A stretch of 64,000 bases of DNA, from positions 8,198,708 to 8,262,707 of the forward strand of contig OY829329.1 of the NCBI GenBank assembly GCA_963691655.1, given 5' to 3'. A program made the position numbers and the translations under genes. The notes under the pieces were generated by a model. That model did not search any database. It saw nothing but the letters and a program-made list of their open reading frames with translations, and was not told where the DNA came from. The stretch comes from Toxonevra muliebris (lineage: Eukaryota > Arthropoda > Insecta > Diptera > Pallopteridae). Position 1 is the first letter of the stretch. Each line of letters opens with the position of its first letter. Shown one piece after another: positions 1-10,698 of the stretch.

Positions 1-1430
1 GTGTAAATGAGGACTAGGCAAATTTTTTTTAAGCGATTCTGCATAGAATAAAAAATAAGTCAAAAGAGCTTGCCGATCCGGGAGACAGACTCAGTGCCCT
101 TCTACCACCCAAGAAGTCGACTTACCAGCAAGAAAACTTGCCTAGTAGAAATGAAGACTAGGAAAACCTGTTGAGAGATTCTGTATAGAAAAAAAGAAGA
201 AATATCAAAAGAACGAATGCTGCGAAGAAACTTTAGAGACTTGCTTATGCAGTCGGCTTGCTAGCAAGAAAATTTGAGCAGTGTAAATAGGGACTAGGAA
301 AGTTTTTTGAGCTATTCTACATAAGATAAAAAATAAATATCAAACGAACGAATGATACAAAAAGAAACCTGCCGGTATGAGAGAATCTGTACCCGCTCTC
401 TTTCATCTTTTCCCTCTCACCTACGAAATCGACTTGTCAGCAAGAAAACTTGCCCAGTGTAAATGGGAATTAGGCATGTTTTTTTTTTTTTGAGAAACAC
501 GAAAGGAAACATGTTGATATGAGAGAGTCTGTACTTGCCCCTTTTCACCTTTTCTCTCACACCGATGAAGTCGACTTGACAGCAAGAAAACTTGCCTAGT
601 GGAAATGAAGACTAGGAAAACCTGTTGAGCGATTCTGTATAGAACGTCGACTTGACAGCAAGAAAACTTTTCTAGTGTAAATTGGGACTAGGCAAGTCTT
701 TTGAGCTATTCGGCATAGGATAAAAAATAAATATGAAACGAACGAATGATGCAAAAGGAAACATGCGAGTATGAAAGATTCTGTACCCGCTCTCTTTAGT
801 CTTTCCTTTCTCACCTACGAAGTCAACTTACCAACAAGAAAACTAGGCTAGTGTAAATGGAGATTAGACAAGTTTTTTTTTGGAAACATGTCGATATGAG
901 GGAGCCAGTACTCGCCCCCCTCTACTTTTTCTCTCTCACCTACGAACTCAACTTGCCCGCAAGAAAACTTGCTTAGTGTAAATTGAGACTAGGCATGTTT
1001 TTTGAGCTATTCTACATAAGGTAAAAATAAATATTAAATGAAGGAATGATACAAAAGGAAACACGCCGTTATGAGAGATTCTGTACCCGCTCTCTTTCGT
1101 CTTTCCCCTCTCACCTACGAAATCGACTTGTTAGCAAGAAAACTTGCCCTGTATAAATGTGGATTAGGCAAGTTTTTTTGAACAACACGGAATGAAACAC
1201 GTCGATATGAAGGAGTCTGTACTCGCCCCCTTTCACTTTTTCTCTCTCACCTACGAGCTCAACTTGCCAGCAAGAAAACTTGCCTAGTGTAAATGGAGAC
1301 TAGGCTTGTTTTTTGAGCGATTTTGTGTGGAATAAAAAAAATAAAATAAAAGTAATGAATGATATAAAAGAAAAATTGCCGATATGGGAAAATCAAATTA
1401 TGAGCAAGAAAAATTGCTGTGTGGAAATTG
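1..1430. repeat. Complex tandem repeat with a conserved GCAAG-AAAA-CTTGC hairpin
   Basis: About ten related blocks of roughly 125-175 bp run through this stretch. Two alternating block types form a higher-order unit near 300 bp: the phrase GAGCTATTC recurs near 312, 704 and 1001. Almost every block carries CAGCAAGAAAACTTGCC followed by a TAGTGTAAATGG-like phrase; GCAAG and CTTGC can pair around an AAAA loop. Each block also has a pyrimidine-rich CTCTCTCACCTACGAA segment. A diverged second locus lies at 6480-6812. Short open frames here (for example 596-814, minus) show no coding character. Confidence 0.8.
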
Positions 1431-3424
1431 AGTTGTTGCTATCAGTTTGTACTATGCACTTCAAATAACAAGTATTAACTCGTGATTGCTAATTTCTAAT
1501 AACAGTAAAAGAATTGCTTCAGCTATTTTCACAAAAATTATGAATTTTTAGTTTTATAAATTTTAAAATAGCCGAATAATTTTGTATGTTAGTGTACATA
1601 AATACAAACTCAATTCATAACTCTGGATGTATGTAGTATGTATGACTGACTCATTGCATTCTAATTACAATAAAAATTATTTAAATTATTATTATTAAGC
1701 GTAAATTTATTGTATTATTAATTTTACACTTTTTTTGTTGTTGTTGTATGTTTATTTAAAACTACCAACTCGTAAATTTCACATGGTTAACAAATGAAAT
1801 TATCTGTTTACATTTTTCTGACATTAAATCCCATACTCGAAATGTCAGTTTTGATTTTGTATAGTAATTGCATTACATAATACTCTCGCTCATAGTTGAG
1901 CCTATGGATGGGTGTGTGTATGTGTGTGTGTGTGTGTGCTTATGTATTGGTATGTTTATATTTTTCACATTATTAAGAACTTAATTGGCAGAAAACTGTT
2001 AAGTGGAATTACGATACACAGATAAATAATGAAAGTGATTGTAGGAGTTGGATTTTTTTTTCATTAAATCATCAGGATTCAAAGGGTTCAAGCTGAACAG
2101 GTGGAAAGCTGCTTTTAAGTCAGGGTTGTCTTATAGCAAATGTATGTATTTGGTCGTCATGAGCCCACAGTTCAAATCAGATTTTTTTCCTAGGGTTACT
2201 ATCAATTGCTAGCAACACTGGCCCGGCATTGACTTTTTTTAAGCAGATTAGTGAGAGGAAAATCAAAAACAAATTTCCTGACATTAATTTAAAGCCCAAT
2301 TTAGTCATTATCAAGAGCATAAATTTTCCTGCGGTTACTATCAACTACTCGTATTTTTTCGCCTTCATTGTTTATTGCAATTTTTAAACACTGAATGAGT
2401 GAATAAAAATTAATAACAATAATTACTTTTCAGTGTAAGTACATAAATATATACATATTTATAATATGTAATAACATAAAAAATTAAAAATTTAACAAAT
2501 TATGAGCTCAATAAAATGAACCTACAAAAAAAAATGTTCTTTTTAATTAAAAAAGTTAAAACTCATAAATATTTTGCAATGCAAAATAAAGAGGAAAAAA
2601 AATTTACAAAAAAAAAGCAAAAATGCCGACAGCAACAATAGCAACAATAATATGCTGACAGCAGCATCCTGTGTCTGCAGGATAATGTATTCATTACTAT
2701 AGTAAAAATGTTTAATATACATACACGTATATGTGTGTGTGTGTGTGGATTTCATTGCATGTATGTATGTGTTAGTTAGTTTTGTACATTACATTAATAA
2801 TAATTAAAAGAAACAAAAAAAAAACAGCAAAAAAAAAACGCATATTTAAATTCATTATTACAAACGAATGATAAATGCAATTCATAATTAAGAGTGAAAT
2901 AAAAAGTGAGAAAGTGTTAATATACAAAATCGAATACAAAAAAAAAAAAAAAAAATACCAACAAAAATGAAATTAACAAAAAATCAATCACAAAAATTAC
3001 CATACATTTATGCAACATTTACAAAAACGTTTACAAAAAAAAGTAATAAAAAAATAAATAAAAAAATTAGTAAAAATTTTATTTTTATTAATTGTTGCTA
3101 GTCAAATCATGTGAAAGCGTTGAAAGCGTTGCTGCCCACAAAATGATAGCGATTGATGATAGTGATGCAACCAAAATGAACAATCAATTCCCATTTACGT
3201 TAAATAAAAATAAAAGAGCAAACAAAAATTATTTAACAAAATTTCATTAATTCTTCAAACATAGTATGTGTACACATCCCAGTAGAAAAAATGATAAGGC
3301 CTCTCTCCGCCAACTCACGTTTGAAATCATACAAATTTTTAGGCTTTCCTCAATCAAAGCGAAAATTTTGGACTGAAATTAGAAAAGAAAATTTGGATGG
3401 GAAAAAAGAGGGGATGGGGGAGAC
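1431..3424. other. AT-rich non-coding stretch
   Basis: I see no gene. The stretch holds A and T runs and GT microsatellites near 1912-1938 and 2733-2748. A short imperfect direct repeat containing GGTTACTATCAA occurs near 2194 and 2333. The open frame at 2543-2755 (minus) is low-complexity leucine and phenylalanine. Confidence 0.7.
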
Positions 3425-3438
3425 GGGGGGGGGGGGGG
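3425..3438 (+). repeat. 14-nt G homopolymer
   Basis: A run of 14 consecutive G lies within a purine-rich segment that also contains GGGGATGGGGG. It is one of three long G or C tracts in the window. The length of such a run in an assembly is unreliable. Confidence 0.85.
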
Positions 3439-3529
3439 AGGAAAAATGACTTTCACAATGCATTAATATAAACTTTTATAGTGTTTCTCTTCTCAGCGAT
3501 AAAAACGAAAATATTCATTTTTTTACAAT

Positions 3530-4062
3530 CATGTTGTATAGAAGGTGGGCGCGGTCATGGGCGGATTTTTATTATTTTTACACCGTGGCTTTATATTGAC
3601 ATTAGCAACTCATGTACCAAAATTTGTGACTCTACGACGACTCCTTCTGTTTTTATGCAACTTTAGTTGTATGGGAGGTGGGCGTGGCAGTCGGCAATAC
3701 GCCTTAATTTTACAGCTCAAACGACGTATTGACATAAGCAACTCATGTAGCAAAATTTATGACTCTACGACGACTCCTTCTATTTTTATGCAACTTTAGT
3801 TGTATGGGAGGTGGGCGTGGCAGTAGGAAATACGCCTTAATTTTAAAACTCAAACGTCGTATTGACATAAGCAACTCATGTAGCAAAATTTATGACTCTA
3901 CGACGACTCTTTCTATTTTTATGCAACTTTAGTTGTATGGGAGGTGGGCGTGGCAGTGGGCGTATTATCTTAATTTTTGCACGCAGTCGATACATTGACA
4001 CAAGCAATTCATATACCAAAATTTTATGACTCTACGACGACTTCTTCTATTTTTGTCCCCTT
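3530..4062 (+). repeat. 133-bp tandem repeat, four copies, with GTGGGCGTGG boxes
   Basis: GACTCTACGACGACT recurs at 3628, 3761, 3894 and 4028, giving a period of 133-134 bp. Each unit contains TTGTATGGGAGGTGGGCGTG and an A/T-rich part ending AAAATTTATGACTC. The GGGCGTGG core is the complement of CCACGCCC, a KLF/Sp-type box. The same phrase occurs in the array at 16440-17190 and, inverted, in the mini-me-like element near 35090, which suggests a shared origin. The array ends exactly where the LINE relic begins. Confidence 0.85.
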
Positions 4063-4080
4063 TTTATGTGAAGTTCAACC

Positions 4081-4900
4081 ACTGTGCGGCAGTTTGGTTT
4101 CAGAAAAGCGCTCTCGCTCCACTGTCGACGCAATAAAAGCGGTGATGAATACTGCACGCGAGGCCACCAGCGGCAAACAATGGAGAAACAGCAGGAAGAA
4201 GTACTGCGCCGTACTAACGTTGGACAACAAAAATGCCTTCAACTCGAACTTGAAGTCAACTTGACTCGACGAACTGACCTAAGACTATGAGTGCACTGAG
4301 AGGATTTGAAATACCGGAGTACCAGTTGCAGAATACCAATCGCAAACTACTTCGACAACACGAATTTAATATATGATACTCACGACGGTGTGAAGCAGTA
4401 TCGTGTCAAGGTTCTCGGCTTCCTCAAATTGGAACTTTCGGAGGATACAACAATCATTGGATTTGCAGACGACATCGCGGCAGTAGTCAAACACCTGGAC
4501 TCGCTACAGGCTAAATGTAGCGACATCATCTCAAGGGTGAGAAGACGGCAGTACAACTCTAAGTTGGAATTGGCGAAGCAGAAGGCGGAAGTCGTGCTAT
4601 TGAGCACCAGAAAAACACTTGAAAAGCTGGTCATCACGGTTGGTGTTCACACATCAAGTACATAGGAGTACATATATACTCCAGAATGACGTTCAAGGAT
4701 TACCTGAAAGCTCTGCTGGTGAAAAAGCAGCATGAATAAACAATGCGTTAACACGCATTATGCCGAATATAGGAGACTCGCGCGAGATCAGGCGCCGGCT
4801 ACTTTGAACGGTTAGTACGTCAGTAATCTTGTATGCAACACTAATTTGGGCAGACAGCAAAAAGACGCACCAGAAGGATATCCGTGCGATTTGTAGGCTC
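4081..4900 (+). pseudogene. LINE reverse transcriptase relic, fingers/palm part
   Basis: Two overlapping frames give QFGFRKA and then RSTVDAIKAVMNTAREA, so a frameshift lies near 4115. TLDNKNAFNS follows near 4215-4250 and carries the motif A aspartate. FADDI at 4462-4476 is the catalytic motif C. Only about 70 codons separate motifs A and C, shorter than usual, so an internal deletion is likely. Beyond the stop near 4664 the thumb and connection region is recognisable in shifting frames (IKYIGV, RMTFKDYLKA, IWAD-like). In an intact element it would synthesise cDNA from the element RNA at a nicked target. This copy cannot encode a working enzyme. Confidence 0.75.
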
Positions 4901-4904
4901 AGTG

Positions 4905-5350
4905 CCTTCAAGTGACTCGAATTGGCTTTTAATTCCAATTGATTCCAAGTGACTTCAAGTAACTCCAACTGACTTCGCATCAAGTGACTTCAGGTAACTT
5001 CAGTTGACTTCAAAGTCCCAATTTACTCCAAGAGGCTTCATGTGACTCCAATTGTCTTCAAGTGATTCCAACTGATTTCAAGTGACTTCGATTGACTTCA
5101 AATCCCAATTTTCTCCAAGAGGCTACAATTGACTCCAATTGATTTCAAATTCCCAATTAATTTCAAGTGACTCCGATTGCCTTCAAATCCCAATTCTCTC
5201 CAAGATGCTGCAAATGACTCCAATTGATTTCAAGTGACTCCGATTGACTTCAAGCCTCAATTTTCTCCAAGAGGCTGCAAATGACTCCGATTGACTTCAA
5301 GTAACTCCGATTGACTTCAAATCCCCATTTACTCCAAGAGGCTTCAAGTG
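4905..5350 (+). repeat. Minisatellite inside the LINE relic
   Basis: The tract is built from short units such as GACTTCAAGTGACTCCAATT, arranged in larger units of about 66-88 bp marked by CTCCAAGAGGCT near 5024, 5113, 5199, 5265 and 5332. It is bounded by two copies of the same LINE segment. The left copy (about 4838-4911) contains TTTGGGCAGACA and GGATATCCGTGCGA; the right copy (about 5350-5413) contains TCTGGGCAGACA and GGATATCCGTGCGA. The expansion therefore arose within the element or was captured with a duplicated flank. Confidence 0.85.
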
Positions 5351-6033
5351 CAGCATCTATCTGGGCAGACAACAAGGATATCCGTGCGACTTATAGGCTA
5401 AATGCCCTGACGATAGCTATCGCGTATTGCACAGTGTCGCACGATGCTATTTGTGTCATAGCAAGTAAGGTGCCCATTGATCTACAGGCTCAAGAGATGA
5501 TGCAGCTAAATGGTTGTGATACAAAGCCAACAAAAGGCATAAGAAAAGAGGAAAGGCATGGATTGGCAGCGAAGATGGCGAAGAGTCATCAGAGAAGGGT
5601 CGATGGACCTATAATCTCATTACGGACATAAAATAGTATATATCACGCAGGCATGGCGAATTGAATTGCCACATTACGAAATTACTTAGTGGTCATGGGG
5701 GTTTCAAGCAATACCTGCTGCACAGTTTCAACCTCGCAGAAGAAGACCCGTTTTGCTGAGCTGCCTAGAGGAACTGGAGAACGCTCAGCATATACTATTT
5801 CACTGCGCCCGCATTTCAACAGTGACAGAAACGATTTGGGGATAGCCTTTGGCGAACGCAGATGTGTAACAAAGTGGAAAAATTGGATGCAGAATGCAAG
5901 GTTGATGCAGATATGATGACCACAATGTATAATGCAGAAAGTGCGCGTAAAGCCGAGCACACGGCAAACATCAGAAACTTGGAGCCAGATATCGTCAATC
6001 GACGATACAATCGGACAGAATCAAACAGAAACT
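5351..6033 (+). pseudogene. LINE reverse transcriptase relic, C-terminal part
   Basis: The frame from 5311 to 5631 gives SIWADNKDIRATYRLNAL and then DAICVIASKVPIDLQAQE. The latter fits the stretch that precedes the C-terminal domain of R1/LOA-like proteins. After a stop near 5630 the relic continues in other frames with YLVVMGV (SGHG-like position) and a tail ending MTTMYNAESARKAEHTA. Stops and frameshifts show it is dead. It starts with a second copy of the segment also present at 4838-4911. Confidence 0.65.
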
Positions 6034-6175
6034 AACGATTGAGCACTAAGCTCAAAACGGCCTTTCTAACGGTGGTGCCGGGAGGAATATCCGAACGCAC
6101 GAGAGGTGATTTTAGCGTGAGAATGTCTCGCACTAACTGAACTTTTTATACTTTACTCCTCGTTAAAAAAAAGGG

Positions 6176-6480
6176 CTCTTTTACATGCTTATGAGCTCTG
6201 CGCTGGAATTTCAAAGCAAAATTCAGCGATAAAATTAGAAAAATATTTCAGATCTCTTTCACAAAGTCAAGAATTCTATACTGAAATTTAAGGAAGGAAT
6301 CCGAAAATAACACTATACAACCAAATGGGACTTTCAAGACAGTATCTGAGTTGTGGTCAGGATTTTTTTGAGTATTTTTAACCGCTTATCACGAATCTGT
6401 AAACATTTTTTCGGGTCATGTCAAGTTTCGTAGATCTTCGTTTTTTGAAAATTTAATAAGGCCACTTGCTTCTACACTTG
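6176..6480. other. Non-coding DNA with a dispersed repeat
   Basis: I see no gene. The segment around 6395-6465 (AATCTGTAAACATTTTTTCG, then TTTTTTGAAAATTTAATAAG) is similar to a segment near 63635-63690, so it is a dispersed repeat present at both ends of the window. Confidence 0.6.
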
Positions 6481-6972
6481 TCAAGATTTTTTGAGCAATT
6501 CTGATTACAATAAACCGAAATATCGGAAGAGCGAACGACACAAAAGGAAACGTGCTGGTACCAGCAAGTTAGTACCCGCCCCCATCGTCTTATCTCTCTC
6601 ACCTACGAAGTCGACTTTTGAACACCAGAAAACTAGCCTAGTGTAAATGGGGACTAGCAATTCTGCATAGAATAACAAGAAATAGTAAAAACGAAGCGAA
6701 CGACACAAAACAAAAGGAAACTTGCCGTTCCCGAGGAGTCTGTACCGGGCCTCTTTTGCTTTTTCTCTCTCTCACTGACGAAATCGACATCAGGGGTAAA
6801 TTTACCCTCTTCACTTGTATGAAGAATTCATCAATGTTTTCTGCAAGTGGGCTAGGTCTGGATAATGGCTTACAAACCTGAACACCCAATACTTTTCCTA
6901 CTGGGGTATAATCAACATTTTATAATTATGAAATCAATTGAACAAAAATAAGTCGGAAATGGAATTGAAAGT
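6481..6972. repeat. Second, diverged block of the 1-1430 repeat
   Basis: Phrases characteristic of the first locus recur: CTCTCTCACCTACGAAGTCG, AAAAGGAAACNTGC and TAGTGTAAATGGGGACTAG. The hairpin motif is decayed here. At 6794-6807 there is a perfect 14-bp palindrome, GGGTAAATTTACCC. The last 160 bp show nothing I recognise. Confidence 0.7.
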
Positions 6973-8132
6973 AAAGGGTGTTTTTTTTTTAGAAGTGTGG
7001 TTTTCAATCCGGCCATTATTTTTTTCGGAGTTGGTCTTTTTGACAGCTGTCACTTGATTTATGCTCAGTTTGGTTTGCCATTTCATAATGAATAGACTTA
7101 CTCCTGAACAACGTTTGCAAATCGAGCAAATTTGTTACCAAAATAATGGTTCGGTTTGCGCGACGCATCGCGCGCTGCGTCCAATATACGGTCGACATAA
7201 TCTCCCAGCAGAGTCGGTAATTCGAGCAACCATGGATCGGTTACGCACCACGTTTACTCTAGTGAATAATGCGCATACTCAGAGACGCCGTACAGTGCGC
7301 ACCGAAAACGCTATTGCTGCTGTGGAGCAGAGTATCGAAGAAGACCCGAATGAGTTCATCCACCATCACGCGTAACAATTGGAGCTGTGCCCAACCACTC
7401 TATGGAAAATTTTGTGGAAGGATCTTGGTTTGCGGGCTTACAAAATCCAACTCGTGCAAGAGTTGAAGCCGAACGACCATCAAGCGCGTCTCACGTTCGG
7501 TGAATGGGCCCAAAACGAGATGGTCACCGATGCCGATTTTCACAAGAAAATTTTGTTCAGCGATGAAGCTCACTTTTGGTTGAATGGGTACGTTAATAAG
7601 CAAAATTGTCGCATTTGGAGTGATGATAATCCACAAGCCATTGTTCAGACGCCGTTACATCCTCAAAAACTCACTGGGCAGAGGGAATCATTGGTACATA
7701 TTTCTTCAAATATGAAGTCGGCCATAATGTTACAGTCAATGGGGAATAGAGCCATGATTAATGACTTTTTCGTGACTGAATTGGAGGATGTTGATATGGA
7801 CGACCTTTGGTTCCAACAAGACGGCGCTACATGCCATACAGCCACCGAAACAATCAATTTATTGAAGGAAACTTTTGGTGAGCGCATTCTCTCGCGTCGT
7901 GGGCCTGTGGCGTGGCCTCCAAGATCGTGCGCTTTAACAACCGCTGGACTATTTTTTGTGGGGTTATGTGTAGTAGCTTGTCTACGCAGATAAGCCCGAG
8001 ACGATTGACGTCTTGGAAGAGAATATTCGGCGCGTTATTACTGACATACGGCCCCAATTGCTGCAAAAAGTGGTCGAAAATTGGGACTCTCGGCTGAAAT
8101 TTTTTACCAAACTTCTAAAAAAAAACACTCTT
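6973..8132 (+). mobile_element. Mariner-type element of the DD41D (rosa-like) group, dead
   Basis: The left end AAGGGTG plus a T run and AGAAGTGTGGT is mirrored at the right end as ACTTCTAAAAAAAAACACTC, giving imperfect terminal inverted repeats of nearly 30 bp. A TA sits just outside the left end; I do not see a clean TA at the right. About 1.16 kb including the relic gene is a normal size for a full-length mariner-like element. The neighbouring DNA is AT-rich and has no gene. DD41D elements were first described from the fruit fly Ceratitis rosa, which fits a tephritid source but does not prove it. Confidence 0.75.
7088..8110 (+). pseudogene. DD41D mariner-family transposase relic
   Basis: The start MNRLTPEQRLQIEQICYQNN begins a helix-turn-helix (DUF4817-like) region. 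KILFSDEAHFWLNGYV holds the first catalytic aspartate and WFQQDGATCHTA the second. The third lies in a PLDYFLWGYV stretch, 41 residues further in the corrected register. In-frame lesions are a stop at 7373, a deletion-like break near 7675 with frame return near 7750, a frameshift near 7935 and two adjacent stops at 7971-7976. The downstream tail continues as DVLEENIRRVITDIRPQL. An intact enzyme would cut and paste the element at TA sites. Confidence 0.85.
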
Positions 8133-8984
8133 TTTTTTCCGATATTTCTTTACAATAATAATAACAGCTACTTTACAACTTTTTCTTACATAATTCACAA
8201 AACTAAGCGCGGAAATTATTTCTCTCAAAATATTCCTTTAATTTAAAATGAGGAATAGTGAACTGATGTGCTATCCACTTAACACTATCTCAAATTGAAA
8301 TGAAAAACCAATTTAAGCTTTAAACCACATTATGGTTTGGGTAAGCATAACAGGTGGTTCCACCAGCAGCATCAAAATTTCGCCACATTGTAAAATCTAA
8401 ATCATTTTAAATTTGTTGCCAACAATTTGGAGTATTTCATTTCTTGCTTTTTTTCGTAACAAATGCCAAAAAAAAAAAAAAAATAAATAAATAATAATGG
8501 AATGCATATTTTTTCCATATTTTCTTTCATTCATTCAAAAATGTTTTTGGCGTTTTGCTTTTCTGTGATTTTTCTCAACTTAACTTGGCTGCTGAAGTTG
8601 GCATCTTGTTTTTGTTATTGGTTTTTATTATTTTTCCCTGTTAGTTGTTTTTGTTGTATTTTTAAACAGATCCGATTTCATGTAACTTACCACGCTTTAT
8701 GCCATAATTCAACAGAGAGACAACATGAAGAAGAACAACAAGAAAAAAAACATATACAAAAACAAACGACTTGTTAGTGCAACAGCGAGCGATAGGAGCA
8801 GCAACAGCAGCAGTCAGAGATGAAATTGCTTCAACACACAAATATATGTATGAGCCCAGTGGGAAGGGAAGCGTTTCAGCAGTGCTGTTTGGCCAACTCT
8901 TAAGCGCAGCCAAGTTAGAGTTTTTTTTACTGAATACATAGGGGAAGCCTGATTTTGCTAAATTAGAGCTTTCTGCTCTAACCA
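8133..8984. other. Non-coding flank with a CAG/CAA-rich patch
   Basis: I see no gene. There is an A run near 8468, a leucine/phenylalanine-type open frame at 8502-8777 and a CAGCAG/CAACAA patch near 8780-8815. CAGTGGGAAGG near 8856 could be a decayed outer end of the array element that follows, but this is weak. Confidence 0.6.
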
Positions 8985-10698
8985 AAATTTACTTCAAAAC
9001 TCAATCTAAAATTCAAACCAAAAGTAGATTAACATTCAGTTCAAATCCACACTAAAGTTTAGACTAAAGTTCAAATCAAAATCAGCCCACGACTCAAACT
9101 ATGTTCAGACCTAAAGACAGACCGGATTCAGACAAACACTTAGACTGAATTCGGATCAAATATTAGACCGAAGTTAACCAGACGTTTCGATAGTAATATT
9201 CGACTAAAATTTCCTTAAAATTCTGAACGAAATTAAAAAAAAATTCAGACTAAATTCAGGCGAAAAATTAGACTGAAATTAAGATGAAAAATCAGATCAG
9301 AACTCAAACCAAAATCAGATTGAATTCTGACACAAATTCAAGCCAGCTTCAGACCAGAGTTCGGAAAAAAATTTACCAAAACTCAGACCCAAATTCAAAA
9401 CAAACTCACCTTAAAAACCAGACTATAAATTTATTTATCCCAATTCAGACTAAAAAACAAAATAATTTCAATCCAAAAATCAGACCGAAATTCACACCAA
9501 AAATCAGACTAAAAATCAGACCAAAAACCAGACGATAATTCAATTAAAAACTTAGACCAAAATGAACTAGATTTGGACCTAGAATTAGACCAAATTTATA
9601 CCAATCTCAGACCAAAAATTAGAATAAAAATCAGACTAAAAGTCAAACCAAAACTCAGGCTATAATTCATTTAAAAATTTGGACTAAAAACAACTTAATT
9701 TAGACCGAGAATCAGATCTAAGTTCATACTAAAATTTATACCAAACTCAGACCAAATATCAGGCTAAAAATTAGACAAAGAATCAGACCAAAAATCAGAA
9801 CAAAAATCAGGATAAATCTCAGACCATAATTCAAGAAAAATCTTAGACCAAAAAATAGTAAATTCAGACCTAGAACCAAATCAAAATTGACACTAAAATT
9901 TATACCAATCTCAGACTAAATATCAGACCAAAAATTAGATAAAGAATCAGAACAAAAATTATAATAAAATTCAGACAAAAACTCAGACTATAATAGTTTG
10001 ACCAAAAAGAAATAAATTCGGACCTAGAATCAGACCAAAATTTATACCAAACTCAGACCATATATTTAACCAAAAATTAGATAAAAAATCAGACTTAAAA
10101 TGAAAATAAAAATCAGACCTAAATTCAGATTATAATACAATTAAAAACTTAGACCAAAACTCAAACTAAAATTGATACCAAACTCAGACCAAATGTCAGA
10201 CCAAAAATTAGATAAAAGATCAGATCAAAAATCAGAATAAAATTTAGACTAAAACTCAGACGATAATTTAATTAAAATCTTTGAACAAAAGGAACTAAAT
10301 TCAGACCTAGAATCAGACCAAAATTCAGGCTAAAATTTATACCAAACTGAGATCATAAATTTGACCAAAAATTAGATGAAGAATCACACCAAATATCAGA
10401 ATAAAAATCAGACTAAAAGAGAGACCAAAACTTAGACTATAATTTAATCAAAAACTTTGACCAAAAAGAACCAAATTCTGATCAAGAAGTAGACCCAAAT
10501 TCATAATAAAGTTTATACCAAACTTAGACTAAAAATTAGATAAAGAATCAGCCTAAAAATCATAATAAAGTTAGACCAAAAACCAGACTGAAATTTAGAC
10601 AATTTCAGACTAAAACTCAGGAAAAAGCTTAAGCCAAAAACTAAATAGCCGCAGAGTTTTTTGGAAGGGACTGCAAGCCCTCCTCTGAAACCGCCACT
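8985..10698 (-). mobile_element. Array element A: CAGACCAAAA repeats ending in a CAGTGGCGG-type terminus
   Basis: From about 9000 to 10630 the sequence is a degenerate repeat of CAGACCAAAATTCAGACTAA type with a 10-14-bp unit. At the right the array passes into CCCTCCTCTGAAACCGCCACT, ending at 10698. Read on the minus strand this is AGTGGCGGTTTCAGAGGAGG, the same terminus seen at the left of elements C, E and F. I could not find a convincing partner terminus on the left. No protein is encoded; the frame at 9284-9538 is just the repeat. Confidence 0.65.

Larger units (their letters stand above)
4063..6175 (+). mobile_element. Degenerate R1/LOA-like non-LTR retrotransposon
   Basis: Broken coding pieces lie in the order expected for a LINE of the R1/LOA type: RT motifs, the connection region, then a C-terminal region with the SGHG-like and cysteine/histidine tail pattern. 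After the last coding remnant comes a segment with GGTGGTGCCGGGAGGAATAT, resembling an R1-like 3' untranslated region. The 5' part (gag-like ORF and endonuclease) is absent, so the copy is 5' truncated. A minisatellite at 4905-5350 interrupts the coding relic. Clade assignment is by remembered motif pattern only. Confidence 0.7.
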
